Notes: generated from the sequence alone by a model not told the origin. Shown: positions 7,273 to 17,343, numbered from the stretch's first letter. The stretch: DNA of 64,000 nucleotides from Lacticaseibacillus absianus (GCF_013407595.1 NZ_JABEKX010000006.1:1-64000); one strand, 5' to 3'. A program made the numbers and translations.

Positions 7273-8491
7273 AAAATTACCTCACCAATTTAGATTTGAT
7301 GAGGCAATCATACTGCCCGGCAAGGGGCAATCATATCCGGTCTGTTATTGGGTGCTTACGTCAGTTCGTGGCATCGTCGGGACTCGAGCTGCAGGAAACC
7401 GCAAAGACGTACGGCGAGTCTTCGACAAAAAGAAGGACGCAGTATCTTTCGCGGCGAACCTGGACCTAGATGATGGGCGCCGCGCCGAGGAAGAGAAGAA
7501 GATCACCCTGCCCGCCTACTACGACAAGTGGATCGCCGCCTTCAAGCTAGGGCGTGCGTCAGCTTCCACCGATGAGTGGTATCAGGTCGTAAGCGGCTAT
7601 CTTCATGAGTGGTTTGATGCAGAGCGCCCGGGCATGATGCTGTCAGAGGTCGATAAGACCACCTATCAGGCGTTTTTGGACTGGTGTGCCACGAATCCCC
7701 GGGGCAAGCGTAGAACGCCGCTAACGCGCTCTACGGTCGATAAAATCAACTCGCAGGTGCGCGGTATTATCAGTGACGCTGTGGAAGACGGCTACACGAC
7801 CCGTGACTTCACCCGACGAGCTATCATTGACGGCGCCGCCAGCAAAGACGAGTCGGAAAAATATGTGTCTGTCAAAGAGTTCAAGGCGATGATCAAGCTG
7901 GCCACCAAGTACGCCGACATGGCTCACATGAGTAACTACATCGCGGTCTTCATGGCATACACCGGAGCCCGCTTTGAAGAGGCCCTCGGGGTAACCTGGG
8001 AAAATATCGACTTTGAGGCACGCACAGTTACCTTTGAGCACTCTTGGCAGTATAAGACCCGCAAGCAGACAGACAACTTCGGGCCGCTCAAGAACAAGCA
8101 GTCTTACCGCACCATCACCGTCCCGCCGAAACTGATCGCGCTACTCAAGCAGCTGCGCCTGCGCCAGCAAGAACTCTTCCTCGCAGATGGGTGGCGCGAT
8201 CCAGATGACCTGGTCTTCCGAAACGTGCAGCACCGGATCATTGGCAACGAAGCGATGAACAAGACGGTCAAGGGGCTGTGCGCCTCCGTCGGCGCCAAGA
8301 ACACGATCACCAGTCACGGGCTACGACACTCGCACGGATCCATGCTACTCTTCGAGGGCGTCGAGCTGCTGTCCATCTCCCGACGTCTTGGCCACGGTAG
8401 TCTGGCAATCACAATGAAGGTATACCTACACGAGGTCGATGAGCTCAAGCAACGAGACGACAAAAAAATCGCGCGGGCGCTCGAAGCATTG

Positions 8492-8512
8492 TGAGGTGGC
8501 AATGAGGTGGCA
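8492..8512. repeat. Tandem TGAGGTGGCA repeats at the integrase end, candidate arm sites
   Basis: TGAGGTGGCA occurs at 8492-8501 (overlapping the integrase stop) and 8503-8512. Short direct repeats beside int are typical arm-type binding sites of tyrosine integrases, placing the host junction probably between here and 8742. The core att sequence cannot be identified without the other prophage end. Confidence 0.4.
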
Positions 8513-8596
8513 GTCAGCCGCGCGAACCCGCGCCACTACGGGAAAGTAGATTTCCGGGCTGCCCATCATATCGGTCGTCAAGGCCGTACATTCAGC

Positions 8597-8624
8597 AAAA
8601 ACGCCCCGTTTGGGGCGTTTTTTG
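8597..8624 (+). terminator. Rho-independent terminator after the integrase
   Basis: Stem of AACGCCCC and GGGGCGTT around GTTT, followed by a T-run, with matching A-run upstream; works in both directions. Confidence 0.8.
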
Positions 8625-8741
8625 TCCCTTTTTTGCCCGCTCAAAGTCATTTTATCGAGAAAATACTAGCTTGTAATGATAAAATGCGCAATAATTTGAA
8701 TCAACAAGGCTCCCGGGCCTTGAGATTGGAGGAGTTATCAA

Positions 8742-9188
8742 ATGGAAGAACAATCCACTGTTCAGACTTATCAGACCTTATACCTGATCCTCGCCATCTT
8801 GGGCGTGATCTCCTGTGTCCCACTGTTCTTGTACGGCACGATCGGCCTCGGGCTGATCGTCATGGGCCTGTCCATCTACCTGCTGGTCAAGCTGCCGAAG
8901 GGCAAGCGGCGCACCGGTGCTCTGCTGCTCGTGATCGCCAGTGCCTTAGAGGTCGCCTTCTGGGTGATCCTCGTCGCCACGGTCGGGAGCCTGGCCGCGA
9001 TGAGCGACTTGGCGAGCGAAGCGAGCAAGCTGACCGACTCGCAGGCGATAACCATGGTCGGCGGGATCCTTGGCGCCTTGCTGGTCGCCTTCGTCTCGTG
9101 GGTGATCCGGATCATCGGCGTGATCTTCTCGTTCATCGCTTACGGGCGCGAGAAGCAGCTGGACTTCGATCAACACACGGAAGAATGA
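8742..9188 (+). CDS. Hypothetical integral membrane protein, 148 aa
   Basis: Starts at ATG 8742 behind GGAGGAG. About four hydrophobic segments are visible (residues about 12-30, 34-53, 62-86, 104-135), separated by short charged loops (KLPKGKRRTG). No named family is recognised with certainty; it resembles small four-helix DUF-type proteins of lactobacilli. It is the first apparently chromosomal gene after the prophage and stands alone, with its own terminator at 9196-9222. Confidence 0.75.
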   Translation: MEEQSTVQTYQTLYLILAILGVISCVPLFLYGTIGLGLIVMGLSIYLLVKLPKGKRRTGALLLVIASALEVAFWVILVATVGSLAAMSDLASEASKLTDSQAITMVGGILGALLVAFVSWVIRIIGVIFSFIAYGREKQLDFDQHTEE

Positions 9189-9195
9189 CCCTTGA

Positions 9196-9222
9196 GCGCC
9201 CGGCCTCGCCGAGCGCTTTTTG
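9196..9222 (+). terminator. Terminator after the 148-aa membrane protein gene
   Basis: AGCGC and GCGCT arms with an inner CGG/CCG pairing, then TTTTT. The remaining sequence up to about 9430 shows no gene that I can support. Confidence 0.65.
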
Positions 9223-9430
9223 CTTACCCAGAGCGAAGCAAGGCCGCACTTAGCGGGACGGCTAGCTTTTCTGCCGCATGTCAGCCTGTAACGCGCAAGC
9301 GCGAACAGTCTGATCAGGATAAGCGCGTTGTGCCCACACTTGGCCTTGCGTGGCTCGACGACCCCAGACGCAAGCGCCCGCCTTTCCCCCTGCCCGGTCA
9401 GTGTGCTATCCTCTAATCAGAAAAAGATGC

Positions 9431-9495
9431 GTCAAACCGTTTGACCTTCTTTGACATTAATCGTATACTTAGCACTGTACTTTGAAGAGTGCTAA
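9431..9495 (+). promoter_or_regulatory. clpP promoter with overlapping CtsR box and CIRCE
   Basis: A promoter with -35 TTGACC (9441-9446), a 17-bp spacer and -10 TATACT (9464-9469) is visible. Over the -35 lies a CtsR operator, TTTGACC-TTC-TTTGACA (9440-9456), with an additional inverted GTCAAA at 9431-9436. Over the -10 and start point lies a CIRCE-type HrcA site: TTAGCACTG (9469-9477), nine bases, GAGTGCTAA (9487-9495), one mismatch from the consensus. This predicts dual heat-shock repression. Confidence 0.9.
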
Positions 9496-9519
9496 ACTCG
9501 CTTATTAGGAGGTCCAGCT

Positions 9520-10110
9520 ATGTTAGTCCCAACAGTCGTTGAACAGACCAGTCGCGGCGAACGCGCCTACGACATTTACTCACGCTTACTCAAAGACCGG
9601 ATCATCATGCTGTCCGGAGAGATCAATGACCAGGTGGCAAACTCGATCATTGCCCAACTCCTCTTCTTGGACGCACAAGACCCTGACAAAGACATCTACC
9701 TGTATATCAACTCTCCCGGTGGCGTGATCACCTCCGGGCTGGCGATCCTCGACACCATGAACCTGATCCACGCCGATGTGCAGACCATTGCCATCGGGAT
9801 GGCGGCTTCCATGGCCTCCGTGCTGCTCGCCGGCGGGAAGAAAGGCAAGCGCTTCGCCCTGCCGAACTCCGAAGTCTTGATCCACCAGCCGCTGGGCGGC
9901 GCCCAGGGTCAGCAGACCGAGATCGAGATCGCGGCCGAACAGATCCTTAAGGCCCGCAAGAAGCTGAACCAGATCCTCTCCGATGCGACCGGCAAGCCGG
10001 TCGAAGAGATCAAGTCCGACACCGAGCGTGATCACTACTTGACCGCGCAGGAAGCCAAGGACTACGGGCTGATCGATGACATCCTCGTCTCCAAAGACGA
10101 CCAGAAGTGA
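9520..10110 (+). CDS. clpP: ATP-dependent Clp protease proteolytic subunit ClpP
   Basis: Product of 196 residues, the normal length. The serine-protease triad is visible: Ser97 in GMAASMAS, His122 in IHQPLGG and an Asp near residue 171. The start at ATG 9520 is preceded by AGGAGG. ClpP forms the tetradecameric barrel that degrades unfolded proteins and regulators with the Clp ATPases in the cytoplasm. The gene is monocistronic: own stress-regulated promoter upstream, bidirectional terminator at 10167-10207 downstream. Confidence 0.98.
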   Translation: MLVPTVVEQTSRGERAYDIYSRLLKDRIIMLSGEINDQVANSIIAQLLFLDAQDPDKDIYLYINSPGGVITSGLAILDTMNLIHADVQTIAIGMAASMASVLLAGGKKGKRFALPNSEVLIHQPLGGAQGQQTEIEIAAEQILKARKKLNQILSDATGKPVEEIKSDTERDHYLTAQEAKDYGLIDDILVSKDDQK

Positions 10111-10166
10111 TCGAGCCGCAGTGACAACAGGCGCATCACGCGACTGAACTTAGCGTGAACAGACCC

Positions 10167-10207
10167 AAAAATGCCCCACCTCACCAACTGGTGAAGCGGG
10201 GCATTTT
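10167..10207. terminator. Bidirectional terminator between clpP and the MarR gene
   Basis: AAAAATGCCCC pairs with GGGGCATTTTT across a small inner hairpin. It serves the convergent clpP and MarR-family genes. Confidence 0.85.
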
Positions 10208-10213
10208 TGGGCT

Positions 10214-10663
10214 TTAGCTCAGCGCTGTATCTGGGATCGCGCTAAGGTGCGCGTCGACGGTGTCGACTTGGAGCTTGATCGCGTTATAGTCTGATTGGCT
10301 CAAGTTCATCATCTCGGTGCAGGAGCCAACGTGTTCGAAGATCGCGTCGCGTTCATCAAGCGCCTTTTGCGTCAGCGCCACGTCGACGCGCCGCTCATCT
10401 TCCTTAGAGCGGGTGCGGGTGATCCACCCGTCCTTCTCCAGGCGCTTCATCAACGGCGTCAAAGTGCCGCTGTCTAGCGCGAGCGTCTGGCCGACTTCCT
10501 TGACGGACATCGTGCCATGCTCGTACAGCGACAGAAGAGTGATGTATTGCGGATAAGTCAGCTTGAACTGGCTCAGGGCCTGCGCGTAAAAGTGGTTGTA
10601 CTGTTTTTGCGCCTTGTAGATCGAGAAGCAGAGCTGCTCATCCAGCAAGATCGGTTTTACCAT
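10214..10663 (-). CDS. MarR-family regulator, OhrR-like
   Basis: Product of 149 residues with the MarR winged-helix fold: FKLTYPQYITLLSLYEHG, the recognition region ALDSGTLTPLMKRLEKDGWI and the wing RSKEDERRVDVALT. Cys12 in DEQLCFSIY sits where the peroxide-sensing cysteine of OhrR proteins lies. OhrR represses an organic-hydroperoxide reductase, but no ohr gene is adjacent, so the target is unknown. An inverted repeat upstream (10682-10706) suggests autoregulation. It is inserted between clpP and whiA. Confidence 0.85.
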   Translation of the reverse strand: MVKPILLDEQLCFSIYKAQKQYNHFYAQALSQFKLTYPQYITLLSLYEHGTMSVKEVGQTLALDSGTLTPLMKRLEKDGWITRTRSKEDERRVDVALTQKALDERDAIFEHVGSCTEMMNLSQSDYNAIKLQVDTVDAHLSAIPDTALS

Positions 10664-10681
10664 TAAGAATCGCCTCCGGTT

Positions 10682-10706
10682 GTATCGAACCTATTGTACA
10701 CGATAC
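10682..10706. promoter_or_regulatory. Candidate operator of the MarR/OhrR-like regulator
   Basis: GTATCG (10682-10687) and CGATAC (10701-10706) form an inverted repeat with a 13-bp spacer, 19 bp upstream of the start codon; suitable for autorepression. Confidence 0.4.
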
Positions 10707-10730
10707 GTTCACGCAAAGGAAGAATTATTA

Positions 10731-11678
10731 TTATTCTGATGCAGGATTTTGATATCCCTCGGCGATCTGGTTGAGCTTGCGCAGCCGGTGGTTGATGCCG
10801 GATTTAGAGATCGCCCCGCTCGGGACCATCTCCCCCAGCTCCTTGAGCGACACATCCGGATGTCCAAGGCGCAGCAGCGCGATCTCGCGTAGCTTCTCCG
10901 GCATCGTCTCGAGGATCCCGTGGTCGTTGAGGTAGTGAATATTCTCGATCTGGCGCTGCGCGGCGTCGATGGTCTTGTTCAGATTCGCCGTCTCGCAGTT
11001 GACCAACCGGTTGACGGAGTTGCGCATGTCCCGAACGATCCGCACGTCCTCGAACTTCAGCATCGCGTTGGTCGCCCCGATGACTTGAAGAAAATCGGCG
11101 ATCTTCTCCGCTTCCTTGAGGTAGACGATGTACCCACTGCGTCGCTCGACAGTGCGCGCGTTCAGCCCGAAGTCATTCATCATCTTCAGGATCCCGTCGT
11201 TGTGGTCGTGATACAGGGAGTAGATCTCGAGGTGATACCGCGACGTCTCGGGGTTATTCACCGATCCACCCGCGAGAAACGCCCCGCGGAGGTAGGAACG
11301 CTCACGCTGTTCCTCGTTGAGGATGCTCGGCGCGACGGCGGTGTCGATGGACATCGTCTCAGCGTCGAGGATCGCCAAGTCTTCCAGCAGTGCATTGACC
11401 CCAGTCGTCAGCCGCACCACGTACTGGTTATTCTTCTTCAGCTTCATCTTACGGCGCACGATCAGGTTCGCCTCGTGGTGATAGACTTGGCGGATCAGGC
11501 TGTAGATGCGCCGCGCGATCGCCGGGTTCTCGGTCTGCACATTCAGCACGAACTGATGATTCTGGATCCCCAGGCTCCCGTTCATCCGGATCAGGGCGGA
11601 GAGCTCCGCCTTCGCGTGTTCGGGGTGCACCTCGAGTTGGGTCAGCTCTTTTTTGACGAGGCTCGCAAAACTGGCCAT
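10731..11678 (-). CDS. whiA: WhiA, DNA-binding cell-division/sporulation-family regulator
   Basis: Product of 315 residues, normal for WhiA. It has the LAGLIDADG-like N-terminal domains (around [13 protein letters not shown] and [21 protein letters not shown]) and the C-terminal HTH ([17 protein letters not shown]...[12 protein letters not shown]). In Gram-positives it affects cell division and chromosome organisation. It is third in the leftward rapZ-yvcK-whiA operon, starting 3 nt from the yvcK stop, with AGGAGG overlapping that stop. This is the conserved order in Firmicutes. Confidence 0.97.
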   Translation of the reverse strand: MASFASLVKKELTQLEVHPEHAKAELSALIRMNGSLGIQNHQFVLNVQTENPAIARRIYSLIRQVYHHEANLIVRRKMKLKKNNQYVVRLTTGVNALLEDLAILDAETMSIDTAVAPSILNEEQRERSYLRGAFLAGGSVNNPETSRYHLEIYSLYHDHNDGILKMMNDFGLNARTVERRSGYIVYLKEAEKIADFLQVIGATNAMLKFEDVRIVRDMRNSVNRLVNCETANLNKTIDAAQRQIENIHYLNDHGILETMPEKLREIALLRLGHPDVSLKELGEMVPSGAISKSGINHRLRKLNQIAEGYQNPASE

Positions 11679-11680
11679 GC

Positions 11681-12715
11681 TCAGCGCCTCCTTTTTTTCA
11701 TCGTGCCGACTTGAAAGGCGAGGTTCATCACTTCGCTGGCGACCTTGTCCCCATCGTGGAAGATCCCCTCATCGCGTAGCTTCAAGAAGTCGGCCGAGAT
11801 CACACGGCATCCGAGGTCACGCAGAGACTGGTAATCCGAGCGCACGGGCCCGAGGATCTCGTCGTACTTCTGGTGGTTCAGGTAGTGCTCGGGCACCGGC
11901 GCGATGTTGACCAGCACGGTATCGACGAAGCTGGCGCCGAGGTGGTCGTGCAAGACGCGGACGTGATCCGCGTCAGTGAACTGCTCGGTCTCGCCTTTTT
12001 GCGTCATGATATTGACGATGTAGATCACCTCAGCTTGCGTCTTCAAGACCGCCTCGCCGAGGTTGTGGATCATCAGGTTCGGGAGAATGCTGGTGAACAG
12101 GCTCCCGGGGCCGAGCACAACGACATCGGCGGCCATGATCGCGTCGATGACTTCCGGTACGGCCTGCGGGGCGGCGCCGGTCGCCGTATCGGTGACGGAG
12201 ACCCGGCGGATCAGCCGGCCGGCGGCAGTGATCTCCGCCTCTCCGGCAAGGTGTGAGCCATCCGCGAAGTCCGCGTGAAGCGTCAGCGGCCGGTCCGCCG
12301 CCGGGTAGATGTGCCCGTCGACTTTCATCATCTGACTCAGCTGCTGCACCGCGCCGAAGATCCCGTCGCGCATCTCCGACAGCGCCGCAATGATCAAGTT
12401 GCCGATCGCATGGCCAGCAAAGAAGGCATCAGAGCTATTGAAGCGGTACTGAAAAATGTCCAGGTAAAGCTGCGGCAGGTCGGACAACGCCGCCAGCACA
12501 TTGCGGATATCGCCAGGCGGGACAACGTTGATGTAGTCGCGGATCACCCCGCTGGAGCCCCCGTCGTCGGCCACGGTCACGATCGCCGTAACATCAGCGT
12601 TTTGCTCGTGCAGGCTCTTGACGATGACCGGCAAGCCAGTCCCGCCGCCGATCACGACGACTTTGGGCCGCCGCCCCTTGATCACCCGGATAAACCGATC
12701 GTTGGTCGTGGTCAT
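11681..12715 (-). CDS. yvcK: YvcK/GlmR gluconeogenesis factor
   Basis: Product of 344 residues with the CofD/YvcK fold: nucleotide-binding [17 protein letters not shown] near residue 20, then [14 protein letters not shown] and [16 protein letters not shown] choose ATG 12715, which forms a 4-nt ATGA overlap with the rapZ stop; longer in-frame extensions run into rapZ. YvcK binds UDP-sugars and supports cell shape and cell-wall precursor supply on gluconeogenic carbon. The C-terminus is basic (KKRRR). Confidence 0.95.
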   Translation of the reverse strand: MTTTNDRFIRVIKGRRPKVVVIGGGTGLPVIVKSLHEQNADVTAIVTVADDGGSSGVIRDYINVVPPGDIRNVLAALSDLPQLYLDIFQYRFNSSDAFFAGHAIGNLIIAALSEMRDGIFGAVQQLSQMMKVDGHIYPAADRPLTLHADFADGSHLAGEAEITAAGRLIRRVSVTDTATGAAPQAVPEVIDAIMAADVVVLGPGSLFTSILPNLMIHNLGEAVLKTQAEVIYIVNIMTQKGETEQFTDADHVRVLHDHLGASFVDTVLVNIAPVPEHYLNHQKYDEILGPVRSDYQSLRDLGCRVISADFLKLRDEGIFHDGDKVASEVMNLAFQVGTMKKRRR

Positions 12716-13596
12716 GAGCGGTTCACCGTCGCTTTCCGTTTGTTCATATCCCGGTGCGTGATATCGACCGGGTAATCCTGGGCGAACGCCTTGCCGATCC
12801 GATCGGCGAACGCCACACTGCGGTGCTGCCCGCCAGTGCACCCGATCGCGATGGTCACACTGGACTTCCCTTCTCGCTGGTACTGCGGCATGATCGTCTT
12901 CAACAACCCGTAGAACTGCTGGTAAAAGTCCTCGGCTTCCGGCTTACCCATCACGTAATCGTACACTGCCGGCGTCTGACCGGTCTGATCCCGGAACTCG
13001 GGGACATAGTACGGGTTCGGCAAAAAGCGCACGTCCATCACGATGTCTGCATCGATCGGTAGCCCGTATTTGAAGCCAAAACTCATCACCTCGATGTGGA
13101 AAGTTGGGTGATCAGACGTCTTGAAGTTGACGAACAGTTTTTCCCGCAACTGCCGCGGGCTCAGGTTGGTCGTGTCGATCACGACCTGCGCCCGGTTTCG
13201 CAATTCGGTCAGCAGGGCCCGTTCCTTCTTGATCCCGTCCATCAGCCGGCCTTCCATCGCCAGCGGATGGCTGCGCCGCGTCTCCTTGTAGCGCGAGACC
13301 AGCTCGGCATCGGTCGCATCCAAGAACAGGATCTTCGTCGTCACGAACGCGGTATTGTCCAGGCTCGCCAGCATATCGAGGATCTGATCATAAAACGCGT
13401 GGCTGCGCAGGTCGATGACCAGCGCGATCTTGGAGATCTTACCGCTTTCCTTGACCAGCTCCCAGAACTTCGGGAGCAGCGCCGGGGGCATATTATCCAC
13501 GCAGAAATACCCGAGGTCCTCAAAGGACTGCATCGCGACGGTCTTGCCCGCACCGGACATCCCCGTGATCACGACTAGGTCTAGTGTCTCTGTCAT
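12712..13596 (-). CDS. rapZ: RapZ/YvcJ nucleotide-binding protein
   Basis: Product of 294 residues. Walker A is GMSGAGKT at residues 12-19. The C-terminal domain carries the conserved [20 protein letters not shown] and H-RD segments. E. coli RapZ is an RNA adaptor controlling GlmS via GlmZ; Gram-positive YvcJ hydrolyses nucleotides and its RNA role is unclear. First gene of the operon; start ATG 13596 with GGAGG ahead. The 5' leader contains a strong hairpin. Confidence 0.96.
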   Translation of the reverse strand: MTETLDLVVITGMSGAGKTVAMQSFEDLGYFCVDNMPPALLPKFWELVKESGKISKIALVIDLRSHAFYDQILDMLASLDNTAFVTTKILFLDATDAELVSRYKETRRSHPLAMEGRLMDGIKKERALLTELRNRAQVVIDTTNLSPRQLREKLFVNFKTSDHPTFHIEVMSFGFKYGLPIDADIVMDVRFLPNPYYVPEFRDQTGQTPAVYDYVMGKPEAEDFYQQFYGLLKTIMPQYQREGKSSVTIAIGCTGGQHRSVAFADRIGKAFAQDYPVDITHRDMNKRKATVNRS

Positions 13597-13610
13597 CTCG
13601 TTCCCTCCTC

Positions 13611-13656
13611 GGCCCCTGCCTCGCAGGGGCCCTACTGCGTTCTAGTATAACATTCC
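13611..13656 (-). promoter_or_regulatory. rapZ -10 region and 5'-UTR hairpin
   Basis: Reading leftward, an extended -10 TGTTATACT lies around 13645-13653. It is followed by a perfect hairpin GGCCCCTG/CAGGGGCC (13611-13631) with a 5-nt loop, ending just before the rapZ Shine-Dalgarno. No convincing -35 was found. Confidence 0.5.
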
Positions 13657-13763
13657 GGGCGTGTCATTCCTACCGCCGGGTTTGCCCCGGTGCGATCACA
13701 CACCGACTTCGGCCAGCAGACACTCGGCGTGCGTCCGGGCCATGCTTGCGGCGCACCAACTAA

Positions 13764-13807
13764 ACAGGCGCCCCCCGCCCGGCCAAGGCCGAGCAGTGGG
13801 CGCCTGT
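13764..13807 (-). terminator. Terminator-like hairpin after the HdeD-family gene
   Basis: ACAGGCGCCC (13764-13773) pairs with GGGCGCCTGT (13798-13807), with an inner GGCC/GGCC stem. Only a short T-rich tail follows on the minus strand. Confidence 0.6.
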
Positions 13808-13835
13808 GCGTCATCTCACCGGAGCCAAGCGACGG

Positions 13836-14378
13836 TCAGACGTTACGCCGGGCGAACGCCATCAAGATGGCGTTGACCCCGAAGATCATGAAGTCAATCG
13901 CCAGCAAGGTGACCAGTCCGACGGCCGTGACCACCGGCTGCATCAGCAGCAAGACCCCGACGAGCACGGAGAACAGATCCAGGATCAGATTGAGGATGAA
14001 CCAACCCGTTCCGGCGCGGCGCAGATGGCCCGCATTGAACAAGTTGGCCAGCGCATCGACCAAAAACCACGCGGCGAACAGGTAAGCCAGCGTCAACGCA
14101 CCGCTGACGAGGTTGAACAGGAACACCAGCCCCAAGCCGATGTCGAACACCCCAGCGAGGATGGACAGCCAGGACAGCTTGCCGGTGTAATCACGCAGCT
14201 TGCTGCTGGCCGCCAGTGTCGCGATCCCGCGAATGATCGCGATGATTGCGAAGATGAAGGTCAACGTCAGGAGTGTTGCCCCGGGGTTGCGGAACATCAC
14301 GATCGCTGCGATGATCAGCGCGACCCCTGTGATGAACTCACCCCAGTCGAAGCCAAAATGGGATTGACGACTAAACAT
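13836..14378 (-). CDS. HdeD/DUF308-family membrane protein
   Basis: Product of 180 residues made of six hydrophobic helices in three pairs, the DUF308/HdeD pattern: GEFITGVALIIAAIVMF, LLTLTFIFAIIAIIRGI, SILAGVFDIGLGLVFLF and so on. In enterobacteria HdeD is linked to acid resistance; function in lactobacilli is unknown. It is monocistronic between rapZ and uvrA. A second DUF308 gene lies at 46851-47381. Confidence 0.82.
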   Translation of the reverse strand: MFSRQSHFGFDWGEFITGVALIIAAIVMFRNPGATLLTLTFIFAIIAIIRGIATLAASSKLRDYTGKLSWLSILAGVFDIGLGLVFLFNLVSGALTLAYLFAAWFLVDALANLFNAGHLRRAGTGWFILNLILDLFSVLVGVLLLMQPVVTAVGLVTLLAIDFMIFGVNAILMAFARRNV

Positions 14379-14445
14379 ATTCTCACCACTTTCTTGCTTT
14401 CATCATACCGGCTTGTCCACGATTGCACAACTCCCGATCGCACAA

Positions 14446-14475
14446 CCAACGCCCTACCAGGTGGCAGGGCGTTGG
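14446..14475 (-). terminator. Hairpin downstream of uvrA
   Basis: CCAACGCCCT (14446-14455) pairs perfectly with AGGGCGTTGG (14466-14475), 9 nt beyond the uvrA stop. Confidence 0.65.
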
Positions 14476-14484
14476 TCGGATCAT

Positions 14485-17343
14485 TCACTTGGTCGCTAGC
14501 GCCGCGGCGCGCGCCTTATCTCGCTTGAGGATCGGTGCAAGGTACTGGCCGGTGTAGCTGGCAGGTTCCATGGCGATCGCCTCCGGTGTGCCAGTAGCGA
14601 TGATGGTGCCCCCACCGTCTCCGCCTTCGGGGCCGAGGTCGATCACCCAGTCCGCGGTCTTGATCACGTCAAGGTTGTGTTCGATCACCAGCACCGTGTT
14701 GCCGTCGTCGACCAGGCGCTGCAGCACGTTCAACAACCGCCGGATGTCGTCGGTGTGCAGGCCCGTGGTCGGCTCGTCGAGAATGTAGAAGTTCTTGCCA
14801 GTCGACAGCTTCTGCAGTTCGGAGGCCAGCTTCATGCGCTGCGCCTCCCCACCAGACAGCGTGGTCGCGCTTTGGCCCAAGCTGACATAACCCAAGCCGA
14901 CGTCGACGATGGTCTGAAGCTTGCGGGCGATCTTCGGGATCGGTGCGAAGTACTTCACCGCCTCATCGACGGTCATATCGAGCACCTCGGAGATGTTCTT
15001 GCCCTTGTAGGTGACTTCGAGCGTTTCGGAGTTGTACCGCTTACCGTGGCAGACCTCACATGGCACATAGACGTCCGGCAGGAAGTTCATCTCGATCTTG
15101 ATGATCCCGTCACCCTTACAGTTTTCGCAGCGACCGCCTTTGACGTTGAAGGAGAAGCGGCCCTGTGTGTAGCCACGCAACTTAGCCTCATTAGTCATCG
15201 CGAACAGCGCTCGGATATCGTTGAAGACACCGGTATATGTCGCAGGGTTGGAGCGGGGGGTGCGGCCGATCGGGCTCTGGTCGATATCGACCAGCTTCTC
15301 AATGTTCTCCCAGCCGTAAACGTGGCTGTACTTGCCAGGCTTCGCAGAGTTGCGGTAGAGCTTTTGCGCCAGCACCCGCTTGAGGATCGAGTTGACCAGC
15401 GTTGACTTGCCGGAACCAGAGACCCCGGTGACCGCGATGAATTTGCCTAGCGGAAAATCGACGTCGATGCCCTTGAGGTTGTGGTCGGCCGCGCCTTCCA
15501 ACCGGATGGCCTTGCCGCTACCTGGTCGCCGCGTGGCCGGCACTGGAATGAACTTCTTACCCGCTAGGTACTGACCCGTCAGCGACTTAGCGCTGCGCAT
15601 CACCTGCTTCGGCGTGCCGGCGGCCATGATGCGCCCGCCGTTATCGCCGGCTCCGGGGCCCACGTCGACGAGGTAATCGGCGGCGAGCATCGTGTCCTCG
15701 TCGTGTTCGACGACGACCAGCGTGTTGCCGAGGTCGCGCATCTTCTTGAGCGAGCGGATCAACCGATCGTTGTCCCGCTGATGCAGACCGATCGACGGCT
15801 CGTCGAGGATGTAGAGCACCCCGGAGAGGTTCGACCCGATCTGCGTTGCAAGCCGGATCCGTTGGGCCTCACCCCCACTAAGAGTGCCCGCGCTACGGCT
15901 CAGGGTCAGGTAATCCAGCCCGACGTTGACCAAGAAGGCCAACCGGTCAGCGACTTCCTTGACGATCGGCTGGGCGATCACTTTTTCGTTCTCGCTCAGG
16001 GTCATGTTGCGGTAGAACGGCAAAGCGTCTTTGATCGACATGTCCGACGCCTCAGCGATGTCGCGACCGTCGACTTTGACGGCGAGGGCCTGGCGGTTCA
16101 ACCGCTTCCCGTGGCAGACCGGGCATTCGAGCTCGGTCATGTACTGGCGCATGGAGTCGCTGCCAAACGCAAAGTTGTTGTTCGCGTTGTAGCGCCGCCA
16201 GACATTGTTCACGATGCCCTCGAACGGTGCCTGGACGTCCTTGTGCGGGCCGAATTCGCCTTCACTGAGAAAATGGAACGTCTTGCCCTTGCTCCCGTTG
16301 AGCACCAAGTCCTGCTGCGCCTTGGTCAGCTCGCCGAACGGCTTATCCATCGGCACCTTGAAGGCCTTGGCCGCTTGCGCCAGCATGGACGGATAGTACT
16401 TAGAGGTCGCGCTGGCCCATGGCGCCAAGGCGCCCTCGGCCAGCGACTTGGTGCGATCGGGCACGATCAGATCGACGTCAACGGTCAGCTTGGCCCCCAG
16501 CCCATCGCATTCGGGGCAAGCCCCGAACGGTGCGTTGAAGGAGAACAACCGCGGTTCGAGCACCCCGATGGTGAACCCGCAAATCGGGCAGGCAAAATGC
16601 TCCGAGAACACCAGCGGCTCCCCTCCAATGACATCCACTGTCGCGTAGCCCTCGGACAGGCGCAACGCGGCTTCAAAGGAGTCGAACAAGCGTGAGCGCA
16701 CGTCGGCTTTGACCACGATCCGGTCGATCACGATGTCGATGTCGTGTGCCTTGTTCTTATCGAGTTCCAGCTCGGCGGAGGCATCCATCACCTCGCCGTC
16801 GACGCGCATCCGGACGTAGCCTTCTCGCACGATTTTTTCAAGCACCTTCTTGTGGCTGCCCTTCTTGTGGCGCACGATCGGGCTCAAGATCTGCAGGCGG
16901 GTGCGCTCCGGGAGCTGCTGAACGCGATCGACCATCTGCTCGACAGACTGGCTCGAGATCGGGGTCCCGTCGTTGGGGCAGATCGGCTTGCCGATGCGTG
17001 CCCACAGCAGGCGCAGGTAGTCATTGATCTCGGTGACCGTCCCGACCGTACTGCGCGGGTTCTTCGAGGTGGTTTTTTGGTCGATGGAGATTGCCGGGCT
17101 CAGCCCGTCGATCGAATCGACATCCGGCTTATCCATCTGCCCGAGGAATTGCCGTGCGTATGCCGAGAGGCTCTCGACGTAGCGGCGCTGCCCCTCAGCG
17201 TACAGGGTATCGAAGGCGAGGCTCGACTTGCCCGAGCCACTCAGACCGGTCATGACGACCAGCTTGTTGCGCGGGATCGTCAGGTCGACGTCCTTCAGGT
17301 TGTGGGCGCGAGCGCCGTGGATCACAATTTTATCGTTTGACAT
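14485..17343 (-). CDS. uvrA: Excinuclease ABC subunit A
   Basis: Product of 952 residues, full length. Two ABC modules are present: Walker [20 protein letters not shown] near residue 33 and [15 protein letters not shown] in the second half, each with an LSGGEAQR signature. Zinc-binding cysteines are visible (CPICGF...[16 protein letters not shown]...[10 protein letters not shown]). UvrA scans DNA for bulky lesions and loads UvrB. It lies 7 nt after uvrB in an operon controlled from the LexA-box promoter near 19440. Confidence 0.98.
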   Translation of the reverse strand: MSNDKIVIHGARAHNLKDVDLTIPRNKLVVMTGLSGSGKSSLAFDTLYAEGQRRYVESLSAYARQFLGQMDKPDVDSIDGLSPAISIDQKTTSKNPRSTVGTVTEINDYLRLLWARIGKPICPNDGTPISSQSVEQMVDRVQQLPERTRLQILSPIVRHKKGSHKKVLEKIVREGYVRMRVDGEVMDASAELELDKNKAHDIDIVIDRIVVKADVRSRLFDSFEAALRLSEGYATVDVIGGEPLVFSEHFACPICGFTIGVLEPRLFSFNAPFGACPECDGLGAKLTVDVDLIVPDRTKSLAEGALAPWASATSKYYPSMLAQAAKAFKVPMDKPFGELTKAQQDLVLNGSKGKTFHFLSEGEFGPHKDVQAPFEGIVNNVWRRYNANNNFAFGSDSMRQYMTELECPVCHGKRLNRQALAVKVDGRDIAEASDMSIKDALPFYRNMTLSENEKVIAQPIVKEVADRLAFLVNVGLDYLTLSRSAGTLSGGEAQRIRLATQIGSNLSGVLYILDEPSIGLHQRDNDRLIRSLKKMRDLGNTLVVVEHDEDTMLAADYLVDVGPGAGDNGGRIMAAGTPKQVMRSAKSLTGQYLAGKKFIPVPATRRPGSGKAIRLEGAADHNLKGIDVDFPLGKFIAVTGVSGSGKSTLVNSILKRVLAQKLYRNSAKPGKYSHVYGWENIEKLVDIDQSPIGRTPRSNPATYTGVFNDIRALFAMTNEAKLRGYTQGRFSFNVKGGRCENCKGDGIIKIEMNFLPDVYVPCEVCHGKRYNSETLEVTYKGKNISEVLDMTVDEAVKYFAPIPKIARKLQTIVDVGLGYVSLGQSATTLSGGEAQRMKLASELQKLSTGKNFYILDEPTTGLHTDDIRRLLNVLQRLVDDGNTVLVIEHNLDVIKTADWVIDLGPEGGDGGGTIIATGTPEAIAMEPASYTGQYLAPILKRDKARAAALATK

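Larger units (their letters stand above)
5082..7359. mobile_element. IS66-family insertion sequence, 2278 bp, complete
   Basis: The ends are inverted repeats beginning GTAAGCACCCAATAA (left, 5082) and, read inward from 7359, GTAAGCACCCAATAA (right). The target duplication is GTCAGTTC at 5074-5081 and 7360-7367, 8 bp as expected for IS66. Three leftward genes (tnpA, tnpB, tnpC) fill it. All reading frames are open, so the element looks intact and recently inserted. Confidence 0.95.
5039..8494 (+). pseudogene. int: Prophage tyrosine integrase, disrupted by IS66-family insertion
   Basis: The first 15 codons (MATVKKTNDGKWSVR) start at ATG 5039 behind AGGAGG. The IS then interrupts codon 15, and the frame resumes exactly at 7368-7370 (GIVGTRAAGNRKD...). 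Removing the IS and one 8-bp duplication restores 389 codons, a normal size for a phage integrase. The downstream part has the SAM-like core-binding domain and the catalytic residues: Arg in TGARFEEAL, HGLRH, and the LGH...Y region in RRLGHGSLAITMKVYLHE. The arm-binding N-domain is separated from the rest, so the gene is probably dead. Internal starts such as the ATG at 7634 would yield only a C-terminal fragment. Confidence 0.93.

Noticed and set aside
7196-7369. N-terminal extension of the integrase frame inside the IS
   Set aside because: This part is IS66 sequence read through by chance; the native N-terminus lies at 5039-5081.
8507-9253. 248-aa rightward ORF spanning the phage-host junction
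   Set aside because: It runs through a strong terminator at 8597-8624 and the gene at 8742 in another frame; composition is that of out-of-frame sequence.
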